Positions 1 through 9,388 of a stretch of DNA of 64,000 nt are shown piece after piece. Both the position numbers and the translations under genes were made by a program. The notes beneath the pieces are model-generated. The model had not been told where the DNA came from and did no database searches. It worked only from the letters and a program-made list of their open reading frames with translations. The stretch is taken from contig VANK01000001.1 of the NCBI GenBank assembly GCA_008682415.1, forward strand, positions 1,054,001 to 1,118,000, in the 5' to 3' direction. How positions within the stretch are numbered: position 1 is the stretch's first letter; every line of letters begins with the position of its first letter. The stretch is from Acidobacteria bacterium AB60 (GTDB lineage: Bacteria; Acidobacteriota; Terriglobia; Terriglobales; Acidobacteriaceae).

Positions 1-3000
1 CGTCACTGGCAAGGATCGTGAAGGACTGCTGCCCCCCGATGGGGAGAGGCTGTACCGACCCCGGAGAGATGGTCAGCGAGCCAGTGGGTGCAACGCCCGT
101 GGGGCTGGACGCGCCTTGCGTCATGGTGAGCACGAGCTGGCCGCCACAGCACTCCGAATAATCGAGCTCATAAGGATACTTGCCTGCGGCCGGGAAGTTC
201 ACGACGACCTGGTTGCCCACGGGCGATGTTGGATCGTTATAGGCGCCCATTACAGGCAGCTGGCCGAACGGTGTAGCGGAGGGTGCATTGGTAAACGCCC
301 CGCTCACACGCGTTGCTCCGCCACCGACGCCGAAGATGAACCCGTCGTCCGAGTAGAAGTTGAATGTCACGTTTCCGGGACCGGCGATGGTGAACTCGCC
401 CCGGAATACGGCCTGGAACGCGCCCATGGTCCCCACACCCGCCTGATAACCGTTCCCTTGCGCTACGATCGTGCCTGTGAAGTTCCCGCTCAGGTCGGTC
501 GTTACGTTCGTGAACGGGCGTGTGTTCACGTTCACGCCTGAGGTATTTCCAGGGATGGTCCCTGCCGGAGGATTGAAGTTGATGGTTGGGAACGTCTGAA
601 TGAATGCCGGCGTTGCCGTAGGCGGAGTATCAAAAGTCCCCGAACCGTCGGAGAGGAAGAACTCTCCTGTGACGGTGGTGGTGGAAACCTGCTGCACCGG
701 CGCAACCCAGTTAACCGTGACGGAGTTCGACGTGATCTCCAGTCCTCCGATGCTGGCAACCGCCTGAATTGAGTCACTGCCGCTGTTCGAGCCGGTGTAG
801 CTAAAGGATGCGGCTCCATTCGCAGCCGTCGAGCCATTGCCGCCCGTGGTGTTGGCCCCCGTCACGTTAAAGGTCACGGCGGCTCCGCCAAGAGGTGTCC
901 CGTCCTGATTCGTGAGTGTCGCAGTGAACTGCTGTGTGGTTCCCGTCACGTACGGCGGTTGCGCGGAAGCTGCCAGGGTGAGGGTCGGATTCTGCGGGGT
1001 GGGCAGCAGTCGTACCGTCGCCGTCCCCGTCTTGGTTGGATCCGTCGTGCTGGTCGCAATGATGGTGACGGTTTGCTGCGAAGTGATGGTCTGGGGCGCG
1101 GAGTAGAGCCCGCTGCTGGTCAGCGTGCCAGGTGATCCGCTCGGCATGGACCAGGTGACCGCGGAGGTACATGATCCCGGCGAAAGTACCGCAGCGGTGA
1201 ATTGTTGACTCTGTGCTCCGTAGAGATCCACCGCGGCAGGGCTTACCGCAACGTTCGACTCTGCGCCGAGCAGATAGAAGGTTGACGGCGAGCTTTCATT
1301 GCTGTATTGCGCTGAGATCCAGTCTGCTGTGCGCGCGGAATTCGAGAATCGGAATTCGTCGATCGCGCCCTGATGGAAGAAGTTGGCGCCACCGGCGTAG
1401 TAATGCTGGGCCCCGAGATACCATCCGAAACTGTCAAGCGGGAGTCCCGAAGAAAGCGTTTGTCCCGTCGACCTGCCATCGAGATACAACGCGATCTTCG
1501 CGCCATCGTTCACAGCGTCGATGCGGTGCCACCTGCCGTCGTTGATGAGGCTTGTCGTAAGCAGCGAATTGTCTCCGCCACTGTTGATCCCGGACCACAT
1601 CCCCAGATCGCCGCTGTTTGTGTTCACGCCAAAGTCACCGCTGGCGTTTCCGTTCGTTGAGTCGCCGAAAAACTCCGGACGGTTCCAGTAGGTTGCGTTG
1701 CTTGTCGGGTCTGTCGTATTGGTCCAGAAACTCACGCTGAAATGGCTCTGCCCCGCAGTCATTCCCGGAGGCAAAGTGATGAAATCCGAGGTTCCGTTAA
1801 AGCTCTGGGCTCCGCCAAACTCGCCGCCTGTAATACCGGCGGGGCTGGTCACGGAAACCTTAGTTCCGTTGTTGGCGTTAGCGGTGGAATCGAAGGCGGT
1901 CGTCCCCGACGGCTCGTCCAGATGCAGGACCGCCAGATAATCGATATCCCACACGGCGGCTGGGCTTTGTTGCGGCGTGGTAACACTGGAATTTCCGTAG
2001 AACAGATAGACGGTAGTGTTTGCACTGTGCGAAAGCGTTGGGATTCTTACCCACGCGACTACCTGCCCGGTCACCGGATTGTACGACTCAAGTTCATGAT
2101 CCAGCTTCGTCATCCCTGCCGGGTCGGTGCTGAAGATCATGTCGTAGCCGCTGGAACTGGCGACGTGGCCGCCGTTCGCGGCGCTCTTAAGGCCGGCATC
2201 GGCCGTACTGAACAGCAGCGGGAAGTTGATCTGGTCGGCGTTCGGCACCTTCGTGTGATCGATCACGATGGTGCGCACATAGGCATAGCCGTTTGAGGTG
2301 CACGCGCTGATAAGATTGATCGTCGCGGAGGCAGATACGCTTGGGTTAGCCGCGCTGGTAGCGGTGAGCGTAACCGTCTGCGAAGTGGTAATCGTCGACG
2401 GCGCTGTGTAGACGCCTCCGGTTGTGACCGTCCCAACCCCTGAGGGGCTCAATGACCAGGTCACGGCCGTGTTACTTGTGTTGCTCACCGTTGCCGTGAA
2501 CATCTGCGACTGCCCAGCCGAGAGGGTAATGCTTGGCGGGTTCACCGTGATCGTAATCGGCGGGAGCAGCGTGACTATCGCGGACGCTGACTTGGTGGGA
2601 TCGGCTTGGCTCGTGGCGGTAACGGTCACCGTTTGCTGCGCGCTGATCGCGGAGGGAGCCGTGTACACGCCGCCAGCGTTGATGCTCCCCACCCCGGTTG
2701 GCGCTATCGACCACGTCACTGCCGTGTTGCTTGTATTCGTGACTGAGGCGGTGAACACCTGGGTCTTGCTCGCATACAGGGTTGCGCTCGGCGGGTTCAC
2801 CCCCACGGCCACCGGGGGCAGCAATGTCACTGTTGCCGAAGCCGACTTCGTGGGATCGGCGACACTCGTGGCCGTGACCACCACGGTCTGCTGGCTCGAA
2901 ACTGTGGAAGGCGCGGTATACAACCCGGTAGCGCTGATTCCCCCAATGCTCGAGGGAGAGATACTCCACGCCACCGCAGTGTTGCTGGCATTGGCAACGT

Positions 3001-4324
3001 TGGCGGCAAACTGCTGGGTCTGCCCGCCATAGAGTGTGGAGCTGACAGGGCTGATCACAACCACGACCGGCGGCATCAACGTGACCGTTGACGAAGCCGA
3101 CTTGGTTGGATCGGCCTGGCTCGTCGCAGTAACCGTCACCGTTTGCTGCGTGCTGATGGAGGAGGGCGCCGTATACAGGCCGCTCCCGCTGATGCTCCCA
3201 ACGCCTGAGGGGCTGATCGACCACGTAACCCCCGTGTTCACAGTATTGGTGACAGCCGCGGTAAACTGCTGTGTTTGCCCTCCATAAAGAATCGCGCTCG
3301 CCGGGTTTATGGTGATACCTACCGGCGGCAGCAGCGATGGGCAGGAGGCGCTGTTGTCCTTCAGCGTCGTCGTTCCGCTAAACGTGATCGTGTCAGCGAC
3401 CAGCATCACGCAGCTGCCGTTCGCATTGACCGGAGTACCGGTGTACAGCAGACCGGTGGTCGGGAAATAGAACACGCCTTGTAGCGCAGAACTTGCAGTG
3501 CCATTCACGGAACTGGCAGATTGTCCTGCGGGAATACCTCGATCCTGCCAGAAGAGGAGGCCCTGGTAGGGGCCGCTGGTCGGCGCCGTCAACTTCATTA
3601 CGACAGTGCCGCTGATCGTGATCGGTTTGTAGCTGAATCCCAGTCCTGTCGTGGCGAAGAACGTGACTCCGCTTCCAGTAATCGTCGTCGAGCCGGAAAA
3701 GTTGAGACCTCCGCCCATGAGCAGATACGTTCCTGGCTGAAAGGTGACGTTGGCTCCGCTCCCGAGCACGATGCCGTTGCAGTAGGTGCCGGGGCTGAGA
3801 GTCTTATTGACGCTGCCGGTGACGCTGAAATTCGTATACGTGCAGGCACTGCTGCTGGGCCGCGTGAAGAACGAGAGAGGGTCAGCTTGATAGGCCGCGC
3901 CCGTTTGCGGTGCCGGCGATAAGGTGGAGTTCGAGGACTTGGTGTATCCGCCGACAATCTGAATCGACTTCGCCGTCAGGCCGGACGTCCCTTGCAGGTT
4001 CAGCGCGCTGCTGCTCGAAGAATCCACCATGAAGCCGCAGGCGCTCGAATTCACCACCGTCGTCCCTGTGAGGGAAACCGCGCTCCCCGCCGTCTTATTG
4101 AGCGCATAGACACACGTACTCTGCGCAGCTGCTGGGTGCGCAAAAAGCAATGACAGGAGGCCAGCAAAGATGAGCCAAACAACGGAGAAAGCAGCAGAGC
4201 TGCGCTCCGGCTGAACACGCATTGGTCGAGAGCTCTTCGCAAGGAGTAGTGCTTCCGAAACCGGCGGGGCAAGTGAGGTAGACACTTCGGCAACAGGGCA
4301 AGAGGCCTTATCGGGCGAGCTCAT
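1..4324 (-). CDS. Giant secreted modular protein, 5' part only
   Basis: The reading frame is open from 4324 to the left edge of the window (1441 codons), so the C-terminus is missing. It starts with a hydrophilic stretch, then a signal-like segment (VVWLIFAGLLSLLFAHPAAAQ). A TadG-like beta-helix region follows (motifs LSPGTYCNGIVLG and FQPGTYLLMGGGLNF, about residues 60-310). Next come four Ig-like repeats (about 335-665), a DUF2341 domain (about 665-800), a LamG/concanavalin-like domain (about 800-1030) and further Ig-like domains to the edge. Two starts are possible: ATG at 4324, with GGAG 12 bases upstream, or ATG at 4222, which puts the hydrophobic segment closer to the N-terminus. The architecture suggests a cell-surface or secreted adhesive or carbohydrate-binding protein; its ligand is unknown. 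No catalytic domain is visible. Confidence 0.85.
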   Translation of the reverse strand, partial: MSSPDKASCPVAEVSTSLAPPVSEALLLAKSSRPMRVQPERSSAAFSVVWLIFAGLLSLLFAHPAAAQSTCVYALNKTAGSAVSLTGTTVVNSSACGFMVDSSSSSALNLQGTSGLTAKSIQIVGGYTKSSNSTLSPAPQTGAAYQADPLSFFTRPSSSACTYTNFSVTGSVNKTLSPGTYCNGIVLGSGANVTFQPGTYLLMGGGLNFSGSTTITGSGVTFFATTGLGFSYKPITISGTVVMKLTAPTSGPYQGLLFWQDRGIPAGQSASSVNGTASSALQGVFYFPTTGLLYTGTPVNANGSCVMLVADTITFSGTTTLKDNSASCPSLLPPVGITINPASAILYGGQTQQFTAAVTNTVNTGVTWSISPSGVGSISGSGLYTAPSSISTQQTVTVTATSQADPTKSASSTVTLMPPVVVVISPVSSTLYGGQTQQFAANVANASNTAVAWSISPSSIGGISATGLYTAPSTVSSQQTVVVTATSVADPTKSASATVTLLPPVAVGVNPPSATLYASKTQVFTASVTNTSNTAVTWSIAPTGVGSINAGGVYTAPSAISAQQTVTVTATSQADPTKSASAIVTLLPPITITVNPPSITLSAGQSQMFTATVSNTSNTAVTWSLSPSGVGTVTTGGVYTAPSTITTSQTVTLTATSAANPSVSASATINLISACTSNGYAYVRTIVIDHTKVPNADQINFPLLFSTADAGLKSAANGGHVASSSGYDMIFSTDPAGMTKLDHELESYNPVTGQVVAWVRIPTLSHSANTTVYLFYGNSSVTTPQQSPAAVWDIDYLAVLHLDEPSGTTAFDSTANANNGTKVSVTSPAGITGGEFGGAQSFNGTSDFITLPPGMTAGQSHFSVSFWTNTTDPTSNATYWNRPEFFGDSTNGNASGDFGVNTNSGDLGMWSGINSGGDNSLLTTSLINDGRWHRIDAVNDGAKIALYLDGRSTGQTLSSGLPLDSFGWYLGAQHYYAGGANFFHQGAIDEFRFSNSARTADWISAQYSNESSPSTFYLLGAESNVAVSPAAVDLYGAQSQQFTAAVLSPGSCTSAVTWSMPSGSPGTLTSSGLYSAPQTITSQQTVTIIATSTTDPTKTGTATVRLLPTPQNPTLTLAASAQPPYVTGTTQQFTATLTNQDGTPLGGAAVTFNVTGANTTGGNGSTAANGAASFSYTGSNSGSDSIQAVASIGGLEITSNSVTVNWVAPVQQVSTTTVTGEFFLSDGSGTFDTPPTATPAFIQTFPTINFNPPAGTIPGNTSGVNVNTRPFTNVTTDLSGNFTGTIVAQGNGYQAGVGTMGAFQAVFRGEFTIAGPGNVTFNFYSDDGFIFGVGGGATRVSGAFTNAPSATPFGQLPVMGAYNDPTSPVGNQVVVNFPAAGKYPYELDYSECCGGQLVLTMTQGASSPTGVAPTGSLTISPGSVQPLPIGGQQSFTILASD
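2320..3330 (-). repeat. Four tandem Ig-like domain-coding repeats (about 253 bp period)
   Basis: Inside the giant secreted protein, a unit of about 84 residues is repeated near 3070-3325, 2815-3070, 2560-2815 and 2320-2560. Each unit contains the recognisable strings QTQ(Q/V)F(T/A)A, TAVTWSI or a close variant, GGVYTAPS-like and QQTVTVTATS. DNA identity between neighbouring units is high in places, so slippage or recombination could change copy number. Confidence 0.8.
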
Positions 4325-5864
4325 TTGCGATCGTTTCTCCCATCCGAACCGTAGAGTGGCTCGGCGCGTGATCACTGCATTTGTGTCGATACTGAGAATT
4401 TCGATTGATTGCGGTCGGATAAATGGAAGCGGTCGTGCTCGTACGGCAGCGAAACTCCTGCACCGGATGGAATCTCCGGAAGACTCTTCTCAAAAGATCA
4501 CTGGCTGATTGCGGTAGCCGTTTGATGCGCGGAATTCACCACCCACCGAAGGAAACTCGTGGTCTCATCCTTCAGCAATCGGGAGGGTCGAATGGAAGTG
4601 GTAACAAAAGAAAACTTGAACTTCAGGATGAGCGTCGCAGACACTGCTTACGGCCCGCGATCGGTGCATCACGGAACGGCTGGGGACGCCGACCTTTATC
4701 CCATAGGTTTAGTTCGGAAAGCAAGTGAAAAGATAAACAGCTCTCTGGGCCGCGAGTCTATCACGCCGGCATACACCGGTCCGGATCCGCGCAACATCGC
4801 CGGAGTGCTCCTTGTTTCGGGACTACGTCACAGGTTAAATAATTTCCTTGCAATCCATCCCCATCTCATTGACTATCGACTTTTATCGTTTGCTTCCTAA
4901 TTCTGTAAAAACGTTCCTGGCCCTGCGACCCCCCTTTTAGCATGGCGTGTCGATTGTGCGTCGCGCATCAAAGGTTACCTCGTGGCTGGCGAAGCCTCGC
5001 GCGTATGTACCACCTGATCACCGCTCGACAATAGTCGATTCTCTGAAGAGTTCCGATCGCCGCAAATCTAACGAGCCTCGTGACCTGCTCCCGCATGTAG
5101 GCATCTGCTATTCGTCATGACCCACCGGGACTGCTCCCTGCGAGTTCGAAGAGGGCAAGAAAGAACTGTCCCGTTCGACGAATGGGCCGCTCATAGCTCG
5201 ATCATCTGGAACTGGTCCTTTGAGCTGCCATGGACGGGATCGGTCTGGCATTCGTAGCTAGAGCACGAACCTGCACCCCTCCCTGATCCAACCGAAGCTC
5301 GTTTCGGGTCCCAGATTTCGTGGCAGCCGCTCCCCAACTCTTTCAACTACCATCCGTGCCAGCAGCGGCATCCATGGAACTGCGAGCGCTCGACGAAGAG
5401 TCCTGTGGCGGAACAGGGCCCTTGCGACGCCTAGACTGCCAAGCGTTATTGAGGTCAGGCCAGTGCGCGCATCAAGATCGCTCGAGAGAAGTCCGATGCA
5501 ACCAACGCAAATTCCTTGAGCTTCGTGGAATACAACGATCTTGAGGGTGAGAGAGCAGCTCGAGGGTGCCCTCAGCATCTTGCAAAGGGCCGAGGAACTG
5601 GATGACCACTCTCGGCACACGGCACATGTGGGTCATCGCCGATTTGATGTTCGGCGACCGCGATCCCCGCTCGGAAGTGACGATCTTGGCCGCCGACACA
5701 GCCGGAATTCGAAAGGAGCAACAGGGTTTCCAGGAGGTCGTGCCACTCCGGAGGGAACCGAATAGGTCGAGAACACATTGATCGGTTCCCCTCAGACTTC
5801 CCTGCCCTTCGTGGGAAACCCCACCCCCGTCTGTGTAGGATTGTTCTGAGCTTTTCGGGCCCGC
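4325..5864. other. Long intergenic region without a convincing gene
   Basis: About 1.5 kb between the giant secreted protein and the SDR gene. Short open frames exist on both strands, for example a plus-strand frame from the ATG at 4592 preceded by GGGAGGG, but none shows a recognisable domain. No tRNA or clear terminator was seen. The region must contain the promoter of the giant protein and may hold decayed genes. Confidence 0.5.
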
Positions 5865-6587
5865 TCAGACCCTTACGCTCGCCGGAAGAAAGCTCGCGTT
5901 CTGACGCTCAAACTGCTTAGCCACGCCATCGCGCCAGCCGTTAGCGACCGAGCGGGACATCGGATCCGGAAAGATGTCTTCTTCCTCTGACTCGATGCCG
6001 TCGAAGATGCCTTCCGCGGCGGAGCCCGGCGATGCCTTGGGAATATCGAAGCCCCGGTTCATGTCCGTATCAATGGGACCTAGGAAGACAGCGTGGACAG
6101 AGACATTCTCGGCAGCTAAAAGAGCGCGCATAGACTGGGTGAGGCTGAGGGCTGCGGCCTTCGAGATCGAATAGCTGGGAATCATCGGAAGAGGAGCAAG
6201 CGCCACAAGGGACAGATTGTTCACGAGAGCACCCTTAGCGTGCTTCAACATTGGCAGGAATGCGCGCGACACCTTATACATCCCGAAGAGGTTGACGGCA
6301 AGGGCCTGCTCGATGGCGTCCGGGGTGCTCAGGTCATCGAAGGGCGCAACGCCGGAATTGTTGATGAGAACGTCGAGGCTTAGCACAGTGCGGGCCGCCT
6401 GTTCGATCTGCTCATCGCTCGTTACGTCCAGCTTCAGAGGAGTTACGCGTTCATCGGTTATGCCTAGTGTTCCGCGTGTTCCTGCGTACACTCTCTTTGC
6501 TCCTCGCCGCAGTGCTTCTTGAACGAGCGCTTTACCGATGCCGCGGTTGGCGCCAGTGATGAGGATGGTTTTTTGAGCGATGTTCAT
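5865..6587 (-). CDS. SDR family NAD(P)-dependent oxidoreductase
   Basis: The 240-residue protein is a classical short-chain dehydrogenase. It has the Rossmann glycine motif TGANRGIG near the N-terminus, an NNSG motif around residue 90, the active-site YSISK (YxxxK) pair and a catalytic Ser-region NNLSLVA. Family members reduce carbonyl groups or oxidise alcohols with NAD(P)H in the cytoplasm; the substrate here cannot be predicted. The length is normal for the family. The ATG is preceded by AGGAG in ACAGGAGATCACC, which supports the start. It stands alone on the minus strand, so no operon partner helps assign a pathway. Confidence 0.92.
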   Translation of the reverse strand: MNIAQKTILITGANRGIGKALVQEALRRGAKRVYAGTRGTLGITDERVTPLKLDVTSDEQIEQAARTVLSLDVLINNSGVAPFDDLSTPDAIEQALAVNLFGMYKVSRAFLPMLKHAKGALVNNLSLVALAPLPMIPSYSISKAAALSLTQSMRALLAAENVSVHAVFLGPIDTDMNRGFDIPKASPGSAAEGIFDGIESEEEDIFPDPMSRSVANGWRDGVAKQFERQNASFLPASVRV

Positions 6588-6808
6588 GGTGATCTCCTGT
6601 TCTAGGTTTGGTGGGTTGCCTTTTGCTCGTCCGGCCCCGCTCTCTTCACCCCTTAAGACTGATAGAGGTGCTAAGACTCATGGAAGCCATTAGGCCCTGT
6701 CAGCGGGATCAGGGATCTGAAAAAAGTGTGCGAGAGTCCATTGCCCGTTACCTGATCGAGCACTCGGTCCGGCGGCTGACGAGCAAGAGGTCGTGAGCCA
6801 TTGCACAG

Positions 6809-7606
6809 TCATCCTTTTGCGTTCAGATTCCGAAATGCGGCTTCTCCAGCATCCGACACTTGAACCCACTTCGGGTCTGGCGCTGCTTCGGCCACGTAAT
6901 TGTCGTGCCAGTTCCACCATTTGTAAGGCGGCGTCTGAGGGTAACCCTCGGGCGAGTCCTCCCAGATTTCCTGACGGCCGAGCGGCGCCAGATCAAGGTA
7001 GCTCCACGTTGTTCCCATGGCTTCATCGCCGCGGTTATTGATGAAGTAGGTCCGAAACAGCTCGTTCTCATCATTCCGAATGAACACGTTGTGGCCGTGC
7101 CATTCATCCACGCCGAAATCCTTGTCGAAGCTGTCGGTGATGGTATACCAAGGCATTCCCCATCCCATTCGCGCCTTCAATCGTGCGATGTCTTCCTGTG
7201 GCGCCCTCGAGACATAGGCAAGCGTCGTATCGCGCGCGTTCAGATGGGACAGATGGGCAACCTGATCGGCGCCCAGGGAGCACCCGCGGCAAGCGTGTTC
7301 GGGCCAGCCGAAGACGCCCGGCTCAAAGAATGCACGATAAACGATCAATTGCCGGCGGCCTTGGAACAGATCGAGCAGGTTGACCACTCCGGTCGGTCCT
7401 TCAAACTCGTAATTTCGCCTGATCGCCATCCATGGCATGCGTCGGCGTTCGGCCGCGAGCGCGTCTCGCGAGTGGGTAAAGGCCTTTTCTTTCACAAGAA
7501 GCCTCTGCCACGCGGCCTCCCACTCCTGCGGCGACACGACCGGCGGTGTGTTCTTTGGCAGGTCACCCTTAAGCTTCTCCATGACTCTCTCCTTGGTTAT
7601 TTCCAT
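6809..7606 (-). CDS. DUF899 family thioredoxin-like protein
   Basis: The 265-residue protein matches the DUF899 family: N-terminal VSPQEWEAAWQRLLVKEKA, central YRAFFEPG and a CRGCS cysteine pair, followed by HLNARDTTLAYVSRAP and a tryptophan-rich C-terminal part (YKWWNWHDNY). The family has a thioredoxin-like fold and no firmly established reaction; a redox role is an inference from the fold and the cysteines. It is the second gene of a two-gene minus-strand unit, starting one base after the stop codon of a 48-residue CxxC protein. Divergent transcription from a LysR regulator gene suggests LysR control. Confidence 0.88.
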   Translation of the reverse strand: MEITKERVMEKLKGDLPKNTPPVVSPQEWEAAWQRLLVKEKAFTHSRDALAAERRRMPWMAIRRNYEFEGPTGVVNLLDLFQGRRQLIVYRAFFEPGVFGWPEHACRGCSLGADQVAHLSHLNARDTTLAYVSRAPQEDIARLKARMGWGMPWYTITDSFDKDFGVDEWHGHNVFIRNDENELFRTYFINNRGDEAMGTTWSYLDLAPLGRQEIWEDSPEGYPQTPPYKWWNWHDNYVAEAAPDPKWVQVSDAGEAAFRNLNAKG

Positions 7607-7607
7607 C

Positions 7608-7754
7608 TCATCTCTCCTTCGTGTTACGAAGCCGAGCCCGGGAAATCTCTGCGAACAGCTTTCTCATCTTTCCCATGCACATCCCCAGAAAGCCTCCGGC
7701 GCAACCGGCCCCGGTTATCACCGCTGCTGCGCTTGCAATGCAGGCTGGACACAT
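7608..7754 (-). CDS. 48-residue CxxC small protein
   Basis: A short gene with a good ribosome site (GGAGG seven bases before the ATG) encodes a 48-residue protein beginning MCPACIASAAAVITG. It has an N-terminal CPAC pair, a short hydrophobic glycine/alanine-rich segment that could be one membrane helix (about residues 6-27), and a basic tail. Similar tiny proteins starting MCPACI are known in other bacteria, but their function is not established as far as I know. Its stop codon is separated by one base from the DUF899 start, so the two are almost certainly co-transcribed and translationally linked. The gene is easily missed because of its size. Confidence 0.75.
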   Translation of the reverse strand: MCPACIASAAAVITGAGCAGGFLGMCMGKMRKLFAEISRARLRNTKER

Positions 7755-7961
7755 GAGCCCTCCACCATCTCACTCGCTTAAGTGCGGCAATTCCGCTGCG
7801 TTGACATTCGGGCCACGATCACGTAGGTGACCCATCCGATGTGTGACCCTGCTTAGGCGCTTTCTCTGCCCCACCTCACAGCCGAGCGGACATCCCACGG
7901 CAATGACCAAACCATAGGACAGCGCGTTGCGACGGCCAAATACTTCTTTCATGGGGGCTCC

Positions 7962-7976
7962 ATACCTTTGAGGTAT
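7962..7976. promoter_or_regulatory. Probable LysR-box operator
   Basis: The palindrome CATACCTTTGAGGTATG (7961-7977) contains ATAC-N7-GTAT, an exact match to the classic LysR T-N11-A binding pattern. It lies nine bases before the LysR start codon and upstream of the divergent CxxC/DUF899 pair, fitting autoregulation plus control of that pair. No binding data are available. Confidence 0.65.
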
Positions 7977-7984
7977 GCTTAGCC

Positions 7985-8902
7985 ATGGAACTGCGCCACC
8001 TACGGTACTTCGTTGCCGCAGCTGAGGAGTTGAATATCACCCAGGCTGCTGTTCGTCTGAATGTTTCTCAGCCTCCTCTTAGCCGACAAATCCGCGATCT
8101 GGAGGAGGAGATCGGCGTTGCTCTCTTCGAACGGAGAGGGAACAAGCTGAAGCTCACCAATGCCGGTGCTCGTTTCCTGGAAGAGGCGAAGAAGATTCTT
8201 CTGCATACCAGCCGGGCGGCCCACCTGGCAAAGGCGACCGCCGCGGGGCAGGCCGGACAGCTGCGGATCGCGTTCCTTAGCCCATTGGGTGGCATGTTTT
8301 TGCCGCAGGTGATACGTTCACTCCGCAAGAAATTCCCACTGATCGACGTCGACTTGCTCGAAATGGTGCCCCGAAGGCAATTAGAGGGTCTCTTGAATAA
8401 TCAAGTCGATCTCGCATTTGTCGCCAAAGTCGAGGTTGAATCTGCGAGTGACTTCGGCTTTGAGACCGTGATTGAGGTTGGAGTTCAACTTGCGCTACCG
8501 CCTGACCATCGCCTCGCCGCGCGACGCAAGATCCCGTTCGCTGAGTTGGCCAAAGAACGATTCATAACTGTCAGGCGCTCGGTCGCCCCGGCAACCCACG
8601 ATCTGTTTTTGCGCGTTTGTCGATCAGCAGGGATAGAACCGATTGTGGTAAAACAGGCGGACCGTGCTCAGAGCATCCTCGATCTCGTGGCAGCCGGCGT
8701 CGGAGTTGCTCTCCTTCCAGAGCATATCCGCCGCTATCAAACGGAACTGGTATGGCGCCCGGTCGTGCCTCGCCCGCCACACATTCCTATTTGCATGGTG
8801 TGGCGCAAAGATGATTCGTCCCAAGCTCTGCGTATCGTGCGCAAGATGATTCTTCAGCATTTTCGACGCGCATCCCAATCTTCCCTTACCCGAAAAACAT
8901 GA
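7985..8902 (+). CDS. LysR family transcriptional regulator
   Basis: The 305-residue protein has the standard LysR layout: an N-terminal winged helix-turn-helix (MELRHLRYFVAAAEELNIT, then AAVRLNVSQPPLSRQI) and a C-terminal periplasmic-binding-protein-like effector domain starting near residue 90. It is transcribed away from the CxxC/DUF899 pair, with an ATAC-N7-GTAT palindrome in between, the usual geometry for a LysR regulator and its target. The effector is unknown. The length is typical of the family and the frame is intact. Confidence 0.93.
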   Translation: MELRHLRYFVAAAEELNITQAAVRLNVSQPPLSRQIRDLEEEIGVALFERRGNKLKLTNAGARFLEEAKKILLHTSRAAHLAKATAAGQAGQLRIAFLSPLGGMFLPQVIRSLRKKFPLIDVDLLEMVPRRQLEGLLNNQVDLAFVAKVEVESASDFGFETVIEVGVQLALPPDHRLAARRKIPFAELAKERFITVRRSVAPATHDLFLRVCRSAGIEPIVVKQADRAQSILDLVAAGVGVALLPEHIRRYQTELVWRPVVPRPPHIPICMVWRKDDSSQALRIVRKMILQHFRRASQSSLTRKT

Positions 8903-8973
8903 CGAGAACATCTTCACCATTGCGGGAATCTCGCGGCCCTGTTCTTTGTCTCAATGTGTTAAACGCACGCACT

Positions 8974-9330
8974 TCACAGATGTTGAAGATGTGTGTCCTT
9001 GAAGAAAGTCGGATATTTGAGCCCGTACCCGAAGACCCGGTCGATTTCAATATGAGCGACCCAAACCAGCGATAAGAGCAAAAGAGAATGATTTGAAGCG
9101 GCAAATGCGATCGCGGCGAGAAGGCACGGCGTAGCCGCGACGTGGGCGAAGTTGTAGAGAGTTGCGCCGAGGCGGGCGCTAACAAGGTATCCCAACATGA
9201 ATAGATCGGGAGCGAGGAAAAGCAGCGCGAAGTCTCCCCAGTTTCCTCGGAGAGCCCTGTACGCCAGAATAGCGAGAACGAAATAAGCAAAAGCTTCACT
9301 GCGCACGAGAAGCGCCGGCTTGGTCAACAT
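8974..9330 (-). CDS. DUF4260 family membrane protein
   Basis: The 118-residue, strongly hydrophobic protein has about four predicted membrane helices and the DUF4260 hallmarks (LVRSEAFAYFVLAILAY, FLAPDLFMLGYL, WVAHIEIDRVFGYGLKYP). Function is unknown for the family. It lies 58 bases downstream of the molybdenum subunit gene on the same strand and could be the last gene of that transcript, though it may equally be independent. The start ATG at 9330 is preceded by a modest GAGGG ribosome site. Confidence 0.85.
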   Translation of the reverse strand: MLTKPALLVRSEAFAYFVLAILAYRALRGNWGDFALLFLAPDLFMLGYLVSARLGATLYNFAHVAATPCLLAAIAFAASNHSLLLLSLVWVAHIEIDRVFGYGLKYPTFFKDTHLQHL

Positions 9331-9388
9331 GAATTACCCTCTGGATCGGTGCTGGATCGGTATGGTAGCGAGAACCATGAGCAATCGT

